NCBI RefSeq assembly: GCF_023284045.1
Contig: NZ_JAKIKQ010000015.1
Coordinates: 62,001-126,000 of the forward strand
From: Shewanella kaireitica
GTDB lineage: Bacteria; Pseudomonadota; Gammaproteobacteria; Enterobacterales; Shewanellaceae
Direction: 5' to 3'
DNA: 64,000 bases
The position numbers were made by a program, and so were the translations under genes. This document shows positions 52,850 through 61,866 of this stretch, in pieces (position 1 is the first letter of the stretch; every line of letters starts with the position of its first letter). A model generated the notes under the pieces. It searched no databases, had not been told where the DNA came from, and saw only the letters and a program-made list of their open reading frames with translations.

Positions 52850-54007
52850 ATGCGGCAAATAGTGAAAATTGCCTCTGTTTTAAGTGTGGCGTTATGGATA
52901 ACTGGATGTGAGCAAAAACCGGAAAACATGGGGCCTCAAGAAAGAGGGCCTATGGAGGTGGGTGCAATTACTATTGCAGCTAAACCTCAATCTATTTTGG
53001 TTGAATTACCAGGAAGAAGTAAGGCTTATTTAGAAGCCGAGGTTCGTCCTCAAGTTAGCGGTATCATTATGAATCGCGGCTTTGTTGAAGGTAAAGATGT
53101 AGAAAAAGGTCAGTCGTTATACCAAATTGACTCTGCAACTTACAAAGCGGCACTTGTTAGTGCAAAAGCCGATCTTAAGAGTGCTCAAGCGAGCTTAGTA
53201 TCAGCTAAAGCTAAAGCAAAGCGATTTGAGAAGCTTGTAAAGCTAAACTCTATCAGTGAGCAAGATTACGATGAAGCTGACGCTGCTTATAAAGAAGCGC
53301 TGGCGCGTGTAACTGTGGCAGAAGCTGCTATTAATACCGCATCGATTAATCTTGAGTATACCGAAGTACGTGCACCAATTTCTGGTCGTATCGGTAAGTC
53401 ATCAGTGACAGCGGGCGCTCTAGTCACCGCTAGTCAGACTGATACTCTAGCTACTATTCAGCAGCTTGATCCAATCAACATCGAGATCACTCAATCGAGT
53501 GCTCAGCTATTACGCTTAAAGTCGCAGTTGAATGATGGCCAACTTAAGGCATCTGAAAATGCAGGTGTGAAGCTTATTTTGGAAGATGGTTCGACTTACA
53601 GACACGATGGCTTATTGCAGTTTGCTGAAGTTAGCGTGAATGAAAATACTGGTTCAGTGATTTTACGGGCTGAGTTTCCTAACCCTGACGGTTTGTTAAT
53701 GCCAGGTATGTATGTGCGTGCAGTGCTCAATACGGGTACCGATCCGGAGGCTATTTTAGTGCCGCAGCGCGCAATTACCCGTAATACTAAAGGCCAGGCT
53801 GTTGCTATGGTAATTGCTGACGGTAAGGTTGCATCGCGTATTGTGACTACTGCACAAGTGATTGATAACCAATGGCGTATTACCGATGGTTTGAATGTGG
53901 GCGATCAACTTATTGTTGAAGGCCTGCAAAAAATTCGCCCTGGAGCACCTGTTAAGGCTGGTCCTTTAGTGGCAGATAAGAAACCTCAAGCACAACAACA
54001 GAAATAG
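52850..54007 (+). CDS. RND efflux periplasmic adaptor (AcrA/MexA family)
   Basis: A 385-residue membrane-fusion lipoprotein. The signal ends WITGC, with the acylated Cys near residue 20. The mature chain has the lipoyl-half EVRPQVSGIIMNRGFVEGKDVEKGQSLYQID, a long alpha hairpin (about residues 100-165) and the second lipoyl half YTEVRAPISGRIGKSSVTAGALV. It bridges the inner-membrane pump and an outer-membrane channel. It is 9 bases before the pump gene; no TolC-like gene is adjacent. The ATG at 52850 has GGAG upstream. Confidence 0.94.
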   Translation: MRQIVKIASVLSVALWITGCEQKPENMGPQERGPMEVGAITIAAKPQSILVELPGRSKAYLEAEVRPQVSGIIMNRGFVEGKDVEKGQSLYQIDSATYKAALVSAKADLKSAQASLVSAKAKAKRFEKLVKLNSISEQDYDEADAAYKEALARVTVAEAAINTASINLEYTEVRAPISGRIGKSSVTAGALVTASQTDTLATIQQLDPINIEITQSSAQLLRLKSQLNDGQLKASENAGVKLILEDGSTYRHDGLLQFAEVSVNENTGSVILRAEFPNPDGLLMPGMYVRAVLNTGTDPEAILVPQRAITRNTKGQAVAMVIADGKVASRIVTTAQVIDNQWRITDGLNVGDQLIVEGLQKIRPGAPVKAGPLVADKKPQAQQQK

Positions 54008-54016
54008 GGTAGAGCT

Positions 54017-57000
54017 ATGGCACGTTTCTTTATCGATCGCCCTATTTTTGCTTGGGTAATCGCCATTATTGTGATGCTAGCTGGGGTGCTGTCAATCTTC
54101 GGATTGCCAGTGTCTCAATATCCTAGTATTGCGCCACCATCGGTAGTGATTAGCGCCGTTTATCCTGGTGCGTCTGCAAAGACAATGGAAGATTCAGTTA
54201 CTCAGGTAATTGAGCAGCGAATGACAGGTCTTGACCATCTTCGCTATATATCTTCAACCAGTGATAGCTTCGGTAATGCGCAAATCACCTTAACTTTTAA
54301 CGCTGAGGCCGATCCTGATATTGCTCAGGTACAGGTGCAGAATAAGCTCCAGCTTGCGATGCCACTGTTACCGCAAGAGGTACAGGCTCAAGGTGTAAAC
54401 GTTGCCAAGTCGAGTGCTGGCTTCTTGATGGTTGTAGGTTTTGTATCAGAAGATGGCTCGTTGGATAAAAATGATATTTCGGACTATGTAGGCTCGAACA
54501 TTCAAGATCCAATGAGTCGTGTTCCAGGTGTGGGTACTATTCAGCTGTTTGGTGCGCAATATGCAATGCGTATCTGGCTTGATCCGCTCAAACTGACCCA
54601 ATATAACCTGACGAGCATGGACATTATCTCGTCTATTAGAGAGCAAAATGCCCAAGTATCAGCAGGTCAATTAGGTGGTTCGCCCTCTGTTGCAGGTCAG
54701 GAGCTTAACGCAACGGTTTCTGCACAAAGTCGTTTACAGACGGCTGATCAATTTAAAAAGATCATTATTAAAGCTGACCCTTCTGGCGCTAAAGTCTTCT
54801 TAGAAGATGTCGCGAGAGTTGAGCTGGGTGCTGAAAGCTACTCGGTTGAATCATTTTATAATGGTAAACCAGCAGCTGGTATTGGTATTCAGTTAGCGAC
54901 GGGTGCCAATGCGTTAGCAACAGCTGAAGGCGTGCGAGCAAAAATTGAAGAGATGCGTCCATTTTTCCCTGAAGGGTTGGAGGTTGTATATCCATACGAC
55001 ACCACACCTTTCGTTGAAAAATCGATTGAAGGTGTAGTCCATACCTTGCTTGAAGCCGTGGTCTTAGTATTTTTGATCATGTACCTGTTCTTGCAAAACT
55101 TTCGCGCAACGCTGATCCCGACCATTGCGGTACCTGTAGTGTTGCTGGGGACATTCGCTATTTTGTCTGCAGCGGGATTCTCGATAAACACCTTAACCAT
55201 GTTCGCCATGGTACTAGCAATCGGCCTGTTGGTTGATGATGCGATTGTTGTGGTCGAGAACGTTGAGCGTGTGATGCAGGAGGAGGGGCTAAGCCCCATC
55301 GAAGCGACTAAGAAGTCGATGGATCAAATTACCGGCGCGTTGGTCGGTATTGGTTTGACACTATCTGCAGTGTTCGTGCCTATGGCATTTATGTCAGGCT
55401 CGACCGGTGTAATTTACAGGCAATTCTCCATTACGATTGTGTCTGCAATGGCATTATCGGTGATGGTTGCGATTATCCTAACACCAGCGCTTTGTGCCAC
55501 CATGCTTAAACCTATTGCTAAAGGTGAAAGCCATACCAAAACAGGTTTCTTTGGCTGGTTTAACCGCAAATTTGATGCATTAACCTCACGCTATGAAGCC
55601 AGTGTTGCTGCGATGATCAAGCGTATTGGTCGCACCATGATGGTTTATCTTGCTATTAGTGTTGCGGTTGGCTGGATCTTCATGCGCATGCCAACGGCTT
55701 TCCTACCTGATGAAGATCAGGGGATCTTGTTTACTCAAGCCATTTTGCCAGTGAACTCGACTCAGCAAGCAACCCAAGCAGTACTCGATGATGTGACTGA
55801 CTTTTACCTGGGCGCTGAAGGCGACAACGTTAAATCAGTATTTAGCGTATCGGGCTTTAGTTTCGCTGGTAACGGTCAGAACATGGGTATTGCTTTCGTA
55901 GGTCTTAAAGATTGGGCTGAGCGTACAGAGCCTGGGCAAGACGTGCAGTCAGTTGCAGGTCGTGCAATGGGCATGTTCATGCAGATGAAAGAGGCCTTTG
56001 TATTTGCGTTCGTACCGCCAGCGGTGATCGAACTGGGTACGGCTAACGGTTTCGACTTCTATCTGCAAGACAGAAATGGCCAAGGGCATGACAAGTTAGT
56101 TGAAGCACGTAACATGCTGTTAGGCATGGCATCGCAAAATCCAAACCTAGTGGGCGTTCGTCCAAATGGCCAAGAGGATGCACCGCTTTATCAAGTGCAT
56201 ATCGATCATGCAAAACTGCGTGCATTGAGCGTCGATATTGATGCGGTAAACAGTGTGCTTGGTACAGCTTGGGGTGGTAACTACGTCAATGACTTTATCG
56301 ACCGTGGCCGAGTGAAGAAAGTATATGTTCAAGGTGAAGCGGATTACCGTATGCAACCTGAAGATATCGATGCTTGGTACGTGCGAAATAGCAAAGGCGA
56401 AATGGTGCCATTCTCAGCGTTTGCTACAGGTACATGGGAATACGGTTCTCCTCGCCTAGAGCGCTTTAATGGCCTACCTGCGATGAATATTCAAGGTGGT
56501 GTAGCTGAAGGCTTCAGTACTGGTGAAGCGATGGCTATTATCGAAGATATGGTCAAGAAGCTACCGCCAGGGTTTGGTGTTGAGTGGAATGGTCTGTCCT
56601 ATGAGGAACGCCTCTCAGGTAACCAAGCACCTATGCTATATGCACTATCTGTAGTGGTAGTATTCCTAGTATTGGCAGCACTTTATGAGAGTTGGTCGGT
56701 ACCGTTCTCGGTGATCTTAGTGATCCCACTGGGTATTATTGGTGCACTTATTGCGATGAATGGTCGTGGTTTACCAAACGACGTATTCTTCCAGGTAGGT
56801 CTACTGACAACGGTGGGGCTTGCAACCAAAAATGCCATCCTAATCGTAGAATTCGCCAAAGAGTTCTACGAGAAAGGGGCGGGCTTGGTAGAAGCAACAT
56901 TGCATGCAGTCCGAGTGCGTCTACGTCCAATTCTAATGACATCATTAGCATTTGGTCTTGGTGTTGTACCACTCGCTATCAGTAGCGGTGTAGGTTCTGG

Positions 57001-57166
57001 TAGCCAAAACGCAATTGGTACAGCTGTACTAGGCGGCATGATGAGTTCTACCTTTATGGGGATCTTCTTCATCCCAATCTTCTTCGTGATTGTTGAGCGC
57101 ATGTTCAGTAAGCGCGAGCGAGATAACGCTAAAGCAGCCAAGGCAGAAGCCAAAGCGAATAAATAA
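54017..57166 (+). CDS. RND multidrug efflux pump (AcrB/MexB family)
   Basis: A 1049-residue inner-membrane proton-driven exporter of the HAE1 group. It begins MARFFIDRPIFAWVIAIIVM. The proton-relay acidic pair is in AIGLLVDDAIVVVENVERVM near residue 405, and a matching Lys is in TTVGLATKNAILIVEFAKEF near 935. The length and two large periplasmic loops match AcrB. With the upstream adaptor it should pump hydrophobic drugs, dyes or bile-like compounds through an outer-membrane channel encoded elsewhere. Confidence 0.96.
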   Translation: MARFFIDRPIFAWVIAIIVMLAGVLSIFGLPVSQYPSIAPPSVVISAVYPGASAKTMEDSVTQVIEQRMTGLDHLRYISSTSDSFGNAQITLTFNAEADPDIAQVQVQNKLQLAMPLLPQEVQAQGVNVAKSSAGFLMVVGFVSEDGSLDKNDISDYVGSNIQDPMSRVPGVGTIQLFGAQYAMRIWLDPLKLTQYNLTSMDIISSIREQNAQVSAGQLGGSPSVAGQELNATVSAQSRLQTADQFKKIIIKADPSGAKVFLEDVARVELGAESYSVESFYNGKPAAGIGIQLATGANALATAEGVRAKIEEMRPFFPEGLEVVYPYDTTPFVEKSIEGVVHTLLEAVVLVFLIMYLFLQNFRATLIPTIAVPVVLLGTFAILSAAGFSINTLTMFAMVLAIGLLVDDAIVVVENVERVMQEEGLSPIEATKKSMDQITGALVGIGLTLSAVFVPMAFMSGSTGVIYRQFSITIVSAMALSVMVAIILTPALCATMLKPIAKGESHTKTGFFGWFNRKFDALTSRYEASVAAMIKRIGRTMMVYLAISVAVGWIFMRMPTAFLPDEDQGILFTQAILPVNSTQQATQAVLDDVTDFYLGAEGDNVKSVFSVSGFSFAGNGQNMGIAFVGLKDWAERTEPGQDVQSVAGRAMGMFMQMKEAFVFAFVPPAVIELGTANGFDFYLQDRNGQGHDKLVEARNMLLGMASQNPNLVGVRPNGQEDAPLYQVHIDHAKLRALSVDIDAVNSVLGTAWGGNYVNDFIDRGRVKKVYVQGEADYRMQPEDIDAWYVRNSKGEMVPFSAFATGTWEYGSPRLERFNGLPAMNIQGGVAEGFSTGEAMAIIEDMVKKLPPGFGVEWNGLSYEERLSGNQAPMLYALSVVVVFLVLAALYESWSVPFSVILVIPLGIIGALIAMNGRGLPNDVFFQVGLLTTVGLATKNAILIVEFAKEFYEKGAGLVEATLHAVRVRLRPILMTSLAFGLGVVPLAISSGVGSGSQNAIGTAVLGGMMSSTFMGIFFIPIFFVIVERMFSKRERDNAKAAKAEAKANK

Positions 57167-57188
57167 CGTCACAGTTATTGACTAAAAG

Positions 57189-57213
57189 AGCCCAGCATTT
57201 GCTGGGCTTTTTG
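57189..57213 (+). terminator. Terminator of RND operon
   Basis: Stem AGCCCAGC/GCTGGGCT with loop ATTT, followed by a T-run, 23 bases after the pump stop. Confidence 0.9.
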
Positions 57214-57430
57214 TTGTTTGAGTCTGACCCGAACTGAGATTTGTTGAGGTTTTAGGCTGGCACTCTTGTGTACAAAAGCAGATTTGGGCTAGCAGATTTG
57301 TGCCCCAAAGTTGGTTGGCCTTCGGATGAAGACTAATTACATTTTGACTGGTGTTACCAAGCAACCTATTTGAACTTGTGGCCTCGTGAATATTAATTGC
57401 CTCAAGCGGGTGCTGGACAGGATGACCGAA

Positions 57431-57622
57431 TGTCGTGAACACATGGATGTGTAGGAACGAGCGTATGTGCAGACACTGCTGAAGCATGCTTCAAGTACGT
57501 CCGTGTAAGCTCAACGAAAACATCAGACCTCCATGGATGGAGGGAATACCAAATTATGTATGGAACAGAATTGGCCATGTTTTCGACGGCTTCAGCCGTA
57601 TCTACACTGGTTTACTGGTGTT
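57431..57622 (+). repeat. Structured dispersed repeat, family 2, copy E
   Basis: Matches the minus strand of 21027-21214. Shared hairpins include CACATGGATGTG and CCTCCATGGATGGAGG. The hairpin ACGGCT/AGCCGT replaces the GATGGCAT/ATGCCATC of copy D, so pairing is kept with different bases. Confidence 0.75.
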
Positions 57623-57695
57623 TCAATTTATACCCTTGCGGCTCGATGCTTAACGCGGAAATGCCCCAAAATGAGTTGGCCTTCTATTAGTTTTA

Positions 57696-57940
57696 TCAAG
57701 CTACGCTTGACCTAAGTCGTGGCGCTTCGCCCACACCCGAGCCAAGGGGCAAAGCGCTTATGCCCCTTGGCAATCCCTCAGCGCCCCAGACGAAGTTGTC
57801 TCCCTCGTACTTATTTGAAATCACCTAACGCTTCCGATGGGACATCCTGTCCCGCGAAAGCTATACCCACATCCGTGTGGGCACTACGATTATTTCTTCA
57901 ACGTACTTCGGCAACTCCGATGGGGATTAGTGTGTTCTGT
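57696..57940 (-). repeat. Structured dispersed repeat, family 1, copy B
   Basis: The most diverged of three copies. The hairpin at the third position is CCAAGGGGC/GCCCCTTGG, fully paired, where A and C have CCAAAAGGGGA/TCCCCTCTTGG. The last hairpin is CCCACA/TGTGGG. Orientation relative to the other copies is the same. Confidence 0.8.
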
Positions 57941-57994
57941 AAGTTTTTGAAACTAACTTTTGCCCCAAAGTGAGTTGGTCCTCTATTAGTTTTA

Positions 57995-58240
57995 TCAAGC
58001 TACGCTTGATCAAAGTCGTGAGCTTCCAGCTCACACTCGGCCAAAAGGGGATCAACAGCAATCCCCTCTTGGATCACCCCTGCCGCCCCGACGAAGTTAT
58101 CTCCCTCGCACTTATTCAAAATAGCCTAACGCTTCCGATGGGACATCCTGTCCCGCGAAAGCTATGCCCACATCCGTGTGGGCATTACGGTTATTTCTTC
58201 AACGTACTTCGGCAACTTCGATGGGGAAATAGGTGTTTTC
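57995..58240 (-). repeat. Structured dispersed repeat, family 1, copy C
   Basis: Close to copy A in the first half (GTGAGC/GCTCAC and CCAAAAGGGGA/TCCCCTCTTGG) and to copy B in the second half (GGGACA/TGTCCC and CCCACA/TGTGGG). It looks like a mosaic of the two. Confidence 0.8.
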
Positions 58241-58441
58241 TGTTAGTTTTTTAACTCACTTTTGCCCCATTGTGAGTTAACGCAATTACTCAGTGGCGGG
58301 TCGTGCCACTGAAGTCACAGTACTTTTTCTCATGGCTGACGGTTAAGGGCGGCGCTCTTAATCTCCCCAAAACTAGTAAAAATCGCGCTTTCATCTTTGA
58401 TTTATAAGGTGCATATTTATGTAGATTGGTAATGCCATGAT

Positions 58442-59062
58442 TTACTTCTGAACAGAGATACAATGGCGATAATAGTCCCATAAAAATATTGCGCCGATGT
58501 TTCTCCAAGGATTCCAATGCTCAACCATTTCACGCGCTTGCTTTGGTGTTCGCCTGCTATCAAGCCCTTTCAATAGCTGTAATCCGACAAGCAACCCCAA
58601 GTCATCAGCAGGAAATACATCCGTCCGTCCTAATGAAAGCATAAGATGTATTTCAGCACTCCAGCGACCAAGTCCTCTGATATTAGTGATTGCTTTTATG
58701 GCCTCTTTATCTCCGAGCCTTTTCAGACCATCAATATCAAAGGTACCATCGAGAGCAGCTCTAGCTAAGCCTTGGGTATACTCAATCTTTCTAAAAGATA
58801 AGCCAGCTTCACGCAGGCTTTGACCTCAAATCTTTATGAATTGCTCGGGAGTAACTCCTTCCATTAAGCAAAGGACACGTTCCATAATTGCCGTCGCTAC
58901 TTTGCTAGATAGCTGCTGACTGATAATCGTAAATAGGAAAACCTCAAAACCACTAGATCGCATACGAGCTTCTGGCATACCCAGTTCAATAAAAGCTTCT
59001 TTTATATCTGGGTCTACTTGAATAAGGTGTTGCATCCCTAGGCGTAAGGTCTTGTTGTCCAT
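58442..59062 (-). pseudogene. Broken AlkA-like 3-methyladenine DNA glycosylase
   Basis: Two consecutive frames on the minus strand, 58826-59062 and 58442-58825, are in the same register and separated only by a single TGA at 58826-58828. Joined, they give about 206 residues of a helix-hairpin-helix glycosylase. SGFEVFLFTIISQQLSSKVA is in the first part. NIRGLGRWSAEIHLMLSLGR and DVFPADDLGL, with the catalytic Asp, are in the second. One CGA-to-TGA change would explain it. It neighbours ada, so an alkylation-repair set was probably intended. Confidence 0.85.
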
Positions 59063-59090
59063 AAGTATCCTGTTTGTAATGGGTCATTGG

Positions 59091-60014
59091 TTAAGCAAAG
59101 ACTGATTTCAGTCGGTGCCACAGGCGGCCATCAATAGCGGATAACCCAAAGGCTATTAACGCCATTCCCAAGATATGAATAACTTCCAGCGATTCGTTCA
59201 GGAATAATGAGCCAAGCAGAGTCGCAGAGACTGGTACAAGCAGTGTTACCAACAACACGTTTGTTGCGCCTGCCAGCTCAAGGATTTTGAAATAGAGAAT
59301 ATAAGCTAGCGCTGTGGAAGCAACGGCAAGCCCTACAATCGCTATCCATGTGCTCATGTTTGTTTTGTCCGTATCGATAGCACCATCTACAAATAGCGTG
59401 ATAGGAAGCAATATAAGTGTTGAGGCGGTGACCTGTCCTGCTGCGGTAACAACAGGATTAATGCCCAGTGATTTGAATCTGCGCCCGTATACGCCTGCAA
59501 ATGCGTAAGATACTGTGGCGGCAACAATAGCAAGCTGTGCTAACAAGCTGCCTTCGCCACCTAAAGCTGGTACTCCAATCATTACGACTACACCGACGAA
59601 GCCGAGAGCAACGCCGAACAGTTTTAACGGAGTCGGTCGTTCATCAGGCAGAAAAATACCTGCCACAACTACGGTAAATATCGGCGTTGCAGCGTTCAGA
59701 ATAGAGGCCAGACCTGATGCAATCTGAGTTTGCCCCCATACAATCAGAGCAAAAGGGATAACGTTGTTCAGCAATCCCATCCCTAAGAATGCCCCCCAGA
59801 TTTTTAGACTTTTTGGCGGACGTAAGCCAAGCATCATGGCTATCCCCCATAGAGTAAACGCTGCAATGCCAACTCTAAGTGTCACTATGGTTAATGGAGG
59901 GAGGTCATTGACCACTACGCCTACAAAGAAGAAAGATCCACCCCATAAGATGGAGAGCAAAATGAGCATAGCCCATACTTTTGAATTCATAGAGTGATTA
60001 ATGCTAGATGTCAT
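59091..60014 (-). CDS. EamA-family (DMT) inner-membrane exporter
   Basis: A 307-residue transporter with ten helices made of two EamA repeats. The first repeat begins LILLSILWGGSFFFVGVVVNDLPPLTIVTLRVGIA. The second has AFAGVYGRRFKSLGINPVVTAAGQVTASTLIL. Such proteins export small metabolites; substrate unknown. It lies between the broken alkA-like gene and ada, divergent from ada. The ATG at 60014 has AAGGA upstream. Confidence 0.92.
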   Translation of the reverse strand: MTSSINHSMNSKVWAMLILLSILWGGSFFFVGVVVNDLPPLTIVTLRVGIAAFTLWGIAMMLGLRPPKSLKIWGAFLGMGLLNNVIPFALIVWGQTQIASGLASILNAATPIFTVVVAGIFLPDERPTPLKLFGVALGFVGVVVMIGVPALGGEGSLLAQLAIVAATVSYAFAGVYGRRFKSLGINPVVTAAGQVTASTLILLPITLFVDGAIDTDKTNMSTWIAIVGLAVASTALAYILYFKILELAGATNVLLVTLLVPVSATLLGSLFLNESLEVIHILGMALIAFGLSAIDGRLWHRLKSVFA

Positions 60015-60209
60015 GGTCGATATAATCCTTGTTATTCGTCTTTAAGTTCATACTAGCTATGGCGACAACCTTAAAACATCCGAAAATTGCGCCACATTTA
60101 AATTGAAGGGTTAGTAAACTGTCGTGAATTAACCAGCAAGAATCGGATGGTATCATCAAGCTTGCTGTGATGAGATATTGATGAATACAGCTAAATAGTG
60201 AGCGTAGCT

Positions 60210-61268
60210 ATGCCAAAGTTATCTGAAAACGAAATGAAAAATGCGATAGCGCAGAGAGATGGATCTTTTGACGGACAGTTTTACTATGGCGTCATCACCA
60301 CTGGCGTATTCTGTTCGCCTTCCTGTTCAACCAAAGCGGCAAATCCAGAAAATCTGAGATTTTTTTTTGATATTGAATCCGCAATGCATGCAGGGTTTCG
60401 TCCTTGTAAGCGTTGCAATCCAGCAGGACAGGATGAGCGTACACATCAGCTAATCGATGTGGCTCGCTATATAGAAACTCATGCCGAAAACAAAATGACG
60501 CTAACCCAGCTGGGCAATATTGCAAGGCTTTCACCTTCCCGATTACAACGCACATTTAAAGACATGTTTGGTGTGTCACCCAAGCATTATCAGGATGCAG
60601 TGCGAATGCGAAAATTTAAGCGTTCGTTAAAAGAGGGAGAGGGTGTAACTGATGCGATTTATTCGTCAGGATATGGCTCAATAAGTCGGATATATGGTGA
60701 AGCGACCAGAAATATTGGCATGACGCCAAAAGCATACAGAGCTGGCGGTAAAGGTGAAACTATCCATTATGCGTGTCGAGAGACGGCACTTGGGTACATG
60801 ATAATGGCTGCGACAGATAAGGGGGTATGCTCGGTACAGTTTGGTGATGATAAAGAGTCTTTGCTAACCCTTTTATGTGATGAGTTTCCAGAGGCTCAGC
60901 TTGTACTTTCTGCGGCACAAGATACATCAGAGCTGGATAGCTGGATGTTGGCTTTAGATCAGCATATTAGTCAGGGCGCTCCCAGACCCGATGTGCCTCT
61001 TGATATCAGAGGAACGGCATTCCAAATCAAGGTGTGGCAATTTTTACTAAGCATCAAAGAAGGGGATGTGATGAGCTATGGTGAGATTGCAGAGCATATT
61101 GATAGCCCGAAGGCGGTTCGCGCTGTAGGAACCGCTTGTGGCAAAAATCCAGTTGGGATTCTTATCCCTTGTCACCGAGTATTGCGCAGTGACGGTTCTT
61201 TAGGAGGTTACCGCTGGGGATTAGAGCGCAAAAGAACATTGTTGGATATGGAAAGAGCAAGGCGCTAA
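60210..61268 (+). CDS. ada: Ada: DNA alkylation sensor and methyltransferase
   Basis: A 352-residue two-function protein. The N-terminal domain has four zinc-binding Cys, CSPSCSTKA then PCKRCNP, which accept methyl from phosphotriesters and turn it into an activator. An AraC-type helix-turn-helix follows (LTQLGNIARLSPSRLQRTFKDMFG). The C-terminal O6-alkylguanine methyltransferase has the acceptor Cys in ILIPCHRVLRS. The ATG at 60210 is used; a GTG at 60198 is also possible. Upstream is the divergent EamA gene, so one promoter region may serve both. Confidence 0.95.
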   Translation: MPKLSENEMKNAIAQRDGSFDGQFYYGVITTGVFCSPSCSTKAANPENLRFFFDIESAMHAGFRPCKRCNPAGQDERTHQLIDVARYIETHAENKMTLTQLGNIARLSPSRLQRTFKDMFGVSPKHYQDAVRMRKFKRSLKEGEGVTDAIYSSGYGSISRIYGEATRNIGMTPKAYRAGGKGETIHYACRETALGYMIMAATDKGVCSVQFGDDKESLLTLLCDEFPEAQLVLSAAQDTSELDSWMLALDQHISQGAPRPDVPLDIRGTAFQIKVWQFLLSIKEGDVMSYGEIAEHIDSPKAVRAVGTACGKNPVGILIPCHRVLRSDGSLGGYRWGLERKRTLLDMERARR

Positions 61269-61382
61269 TTTAATTGATCACTAGGATAAGTGAAATATTG
61301 AATACTCGCTGAAAAATCCTGCATAATAAATCTAATAGTGTTGATGGAGAGTGGAAGGTTATGTCCAGTTCCGAGTAAATCG

Positions 61383-61406
61383 TCCACCGTTGACAACGGT
61401 GGTCTT
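61383..61406 (+). terminator. Hairpin likely terminating ada
   Basis: Stem CCACCGTTG/CAACGGTGG type around 61383-61401, followed by a TCTTTTGGG T-rich stretch, about 115 bases after ada. Confidence 0.6.
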
Positions 61407-61798
61407 TTGGGTTTTGGGATACTAAAAGTTATTCAAGGATGGCTAAATTAGAAGAGGCCCTGACAGGTATTTGTCCAATAATAAGTTAGCGACTAAAGTG
61501 GGCTTACTCGTTATTCATCTGATTTGGGCTGTTCAAGCTTCTAAATCATGGATGATTTAGCAGAGCCTATAGGGATATATTCACGGCGACTTGCAAAAGC
61601 TCAATACAGCTGAATTACCATATATTTTCTGAACCCTTATACTGACCTTTAAATTCTTTGTGCTAAGCCATTCCTGTCCAAAAGTGAGTTTCCAAGTAGT
61701 CAAAAACTAATATGCTCTAATAGAGCTCAAAACCTTAACTACTTGCGCCTAGCGCCGCTAATATTCGAGAGTCGTCCCCTAATCTCGCTCCCATAAAA

Positions 61799-61831
61799 AA
61801 GACCGTATCTCATAATAGAAGATACGGTCTA
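61799..61831 (-). terminator. Terminator of AbgT gene
   Basis: An 11-bp stem around AGACCGTATCT/AGATACGGTCT with a 9-base loop. On the minus strand it is followed by six T, about 35 bases after the AbgT stop. Confidence 0.88.
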
Positions 61832-61866
61832 ATCATCAGCATTTACTATTGATTAGCGTCTCGTCC

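Larger units (their letters stand above)
57301..58262. repeat. Tandem array of ~300 bp repeat units
   Basis: Four near-identical starts (TGCCCCAAA-tgagttgg type) occur at 57301, 57662, 57961 and 58263. They enclose three units of 361, 299 and 302 bases. The first holds a family-2 element; the second and third hold family-1 elements. There is no convincing protein gene in this stretch; short frames differ among copies. Confidence 0.8.
61269..61866. other. Non-coding stretch between ada and AbgT
   Basis: About 600 bases with two hairpins, CCACCG/CGGTGG near 61385 with a T-rich tail (likely the ada terminator) and the AbgT terminator at 61799. Between them a segment AAATCATGGATGATTTA (61540) resembles the hairpins of the dispersed repeats, and CCAAAAGTGAGTT near 61679 resembles the array's unit start. 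No gene is supported. Confidence 0.5.

Noticed and set aside
57533..58254. Open frames of 60-94 codons in the tandem array
   Set aside because: Frames are not kept between homologous units, while hairpins are, so a coding role is unlikely.
57301..58262. CRISPR array or integron cassette array
   Set aside because: Units are about 300 bases with no short regular repeat-spacer pattern, no cas genes and no integrase, and the unit start lacks attC core sites of GTTRRRY type with a partner.
58826..58828. The TGA in the AlkA-like gene read as selenocysteine
   Set aside because: It is not at a catalytic position of this family, and no selenocysteine insertion hairpin is apparent just after it.
61671..61700. 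CCAAAAGTGAGTT near 61679 as the right-hand boundary of an ada island
   Set aside because: Only about 11 bases resemble the array unit start, too few to call a boundary repeat.
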